Shown: piece after piece, positions 15,855 through 16,000 of the stretch
How positions within the stretch are numbered: position 1 is the stretch's first letter
Layout of the letters: each line of letters starts with the position of its first letter
Assembly: GCF_014679505.1 (NCBI RefSeq)
Contig: NZ_CP061474.1
Span: forward strand, 3,152,001 to 3,168,000
DNA length: 16,000 nt
Source of the DNA: Geobacillus sp. 46C-IIa
Lineage (GTDB): Bacteria > Bacillota > Bacilli > Bacillales > Anoxybacillaceae
Direction of reading: 5' to 3'
The notes under the pieces: model-generated
Told to the model about the DNA's origin: nothing
The model's input: only the letters and a program-made list of their open reading frames with translations
Databases searched by the model: none
Program-made: the position numbers and the translations under genes

Positions 15855-16000
15855 GACGCAAAAATCTCCTTACATAACTGTTCATAGCGATGTCCTAACG
15901 GTTCAAACACTAATTTTCGTTCATTGTCGCCATGATGAAGCAAATGGATCGTCAATCGCTCGTTCGGCAGCTGACCCGCAATCAAATGCGCCCACTCAAC
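15851..16000 (-). CDS. tsaE: t6A biosynthesis ATPase TsaE, C-terminal part (runs off the right edge)
   Basis: The last 49 codons and the stop. The visible part begins VEWAHLIAGQLPNERLTIHL and ends with RYEQLCKEIFAS. The EWA..I...LP...L.I.. pattern is the typical C-terminal half of TsaE (YdiB/YjeE), the P-loop protein that binds TsaB-TsaD and recycles the complex using ATP. The Walker A is outside the window. It overlaps tsaB by an ATGA. Confidence 0.9.
   Translation of the reverse strand, partial: VEWAHLIAGQLPNERLTIHLLHHGDNERKLVFEPLGHRYEQLCKEIFAS

Overview
The window looks like the chromosome of a thermophilic Bacillaceae, most likely Geobacillus or Parageobacillus. The evidence is moderately high GC, strong AAGGAGG-type ribosome binding sites with frequent GTG/TTG starts, a HrcA/CIRCE-controlled groESL operon, and a gene order that, in reverse, follows the Bacillus subtilis tsaE(ydiB)-tsaB(ydiC)-rimI(ydiD)-tsaD(gcp)-ydiF-moaC-rex(ydiH)-tatA-tatC-ydiK-ydiL-groES-groEL block. 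Species is inferred from memory of synteny and protein character, not from a database search.

Layout from left to right. Positions 1-1051 (minus) hold the start of a DUF58-type membrane protein (cut by the window edge) and its MoxR AAA+ ATPase partner. A diverging plus-strand gene (1180-2403) encodes an NRAMP-fold transporter with an unorthodox metal site. It converges through a shared 14-bp terminator on class II fumarase fumC (2538-3908, minus). A small lipoprotein gene (4027-4449, plus) ends in a long hairpin terminator. Positions about 4530-5850 are a mobile-element scar. It contains the 3' part of an IS1634-type transposase (minus), lacking its N-terminal part and frameshifted near the C-terminus. 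That piece is fused directly to the last 38 codons of a tyrosine-recombinase gene (plus), which ends just before the groEL terminator.

Positions 5844-8012 are the groES-groEL operon (minus) with terminator, a perfect CIRCE operator and a sigma-A-type promoter. Positions 8207-9205 are a plus-strand two-gene operon: a CPBP-family intramembrane protease (YdiL-like) and a small membrane protein (YdiK-like). From 9249 to 11326 (minus) lie moaC-rex-tatA-tatC. From 11376 to 13391 (plus) is an ABC-F ATPase (YdiF-like) with its own promoter and terminator. From 13626 to the right edge (minus) lies the tsaE-tsaB-rimI-tsaD operon, whose members overlap. TsaB, TsaD and TsaE form the core of the t6A tRNA-modification pathway.

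The most notable non-coding structure is the intergenic stretch between the converging ABC-F and tsaD genes. It carries three perfect TTATCCACA DnaA boxes and at least five one-mismatch boxes in about 180 bp, a DnaA-box cluster far from any dnaA/dnaN genes in view. No rRNA, tRNA, CRISPR array or intact mobile element was seen.
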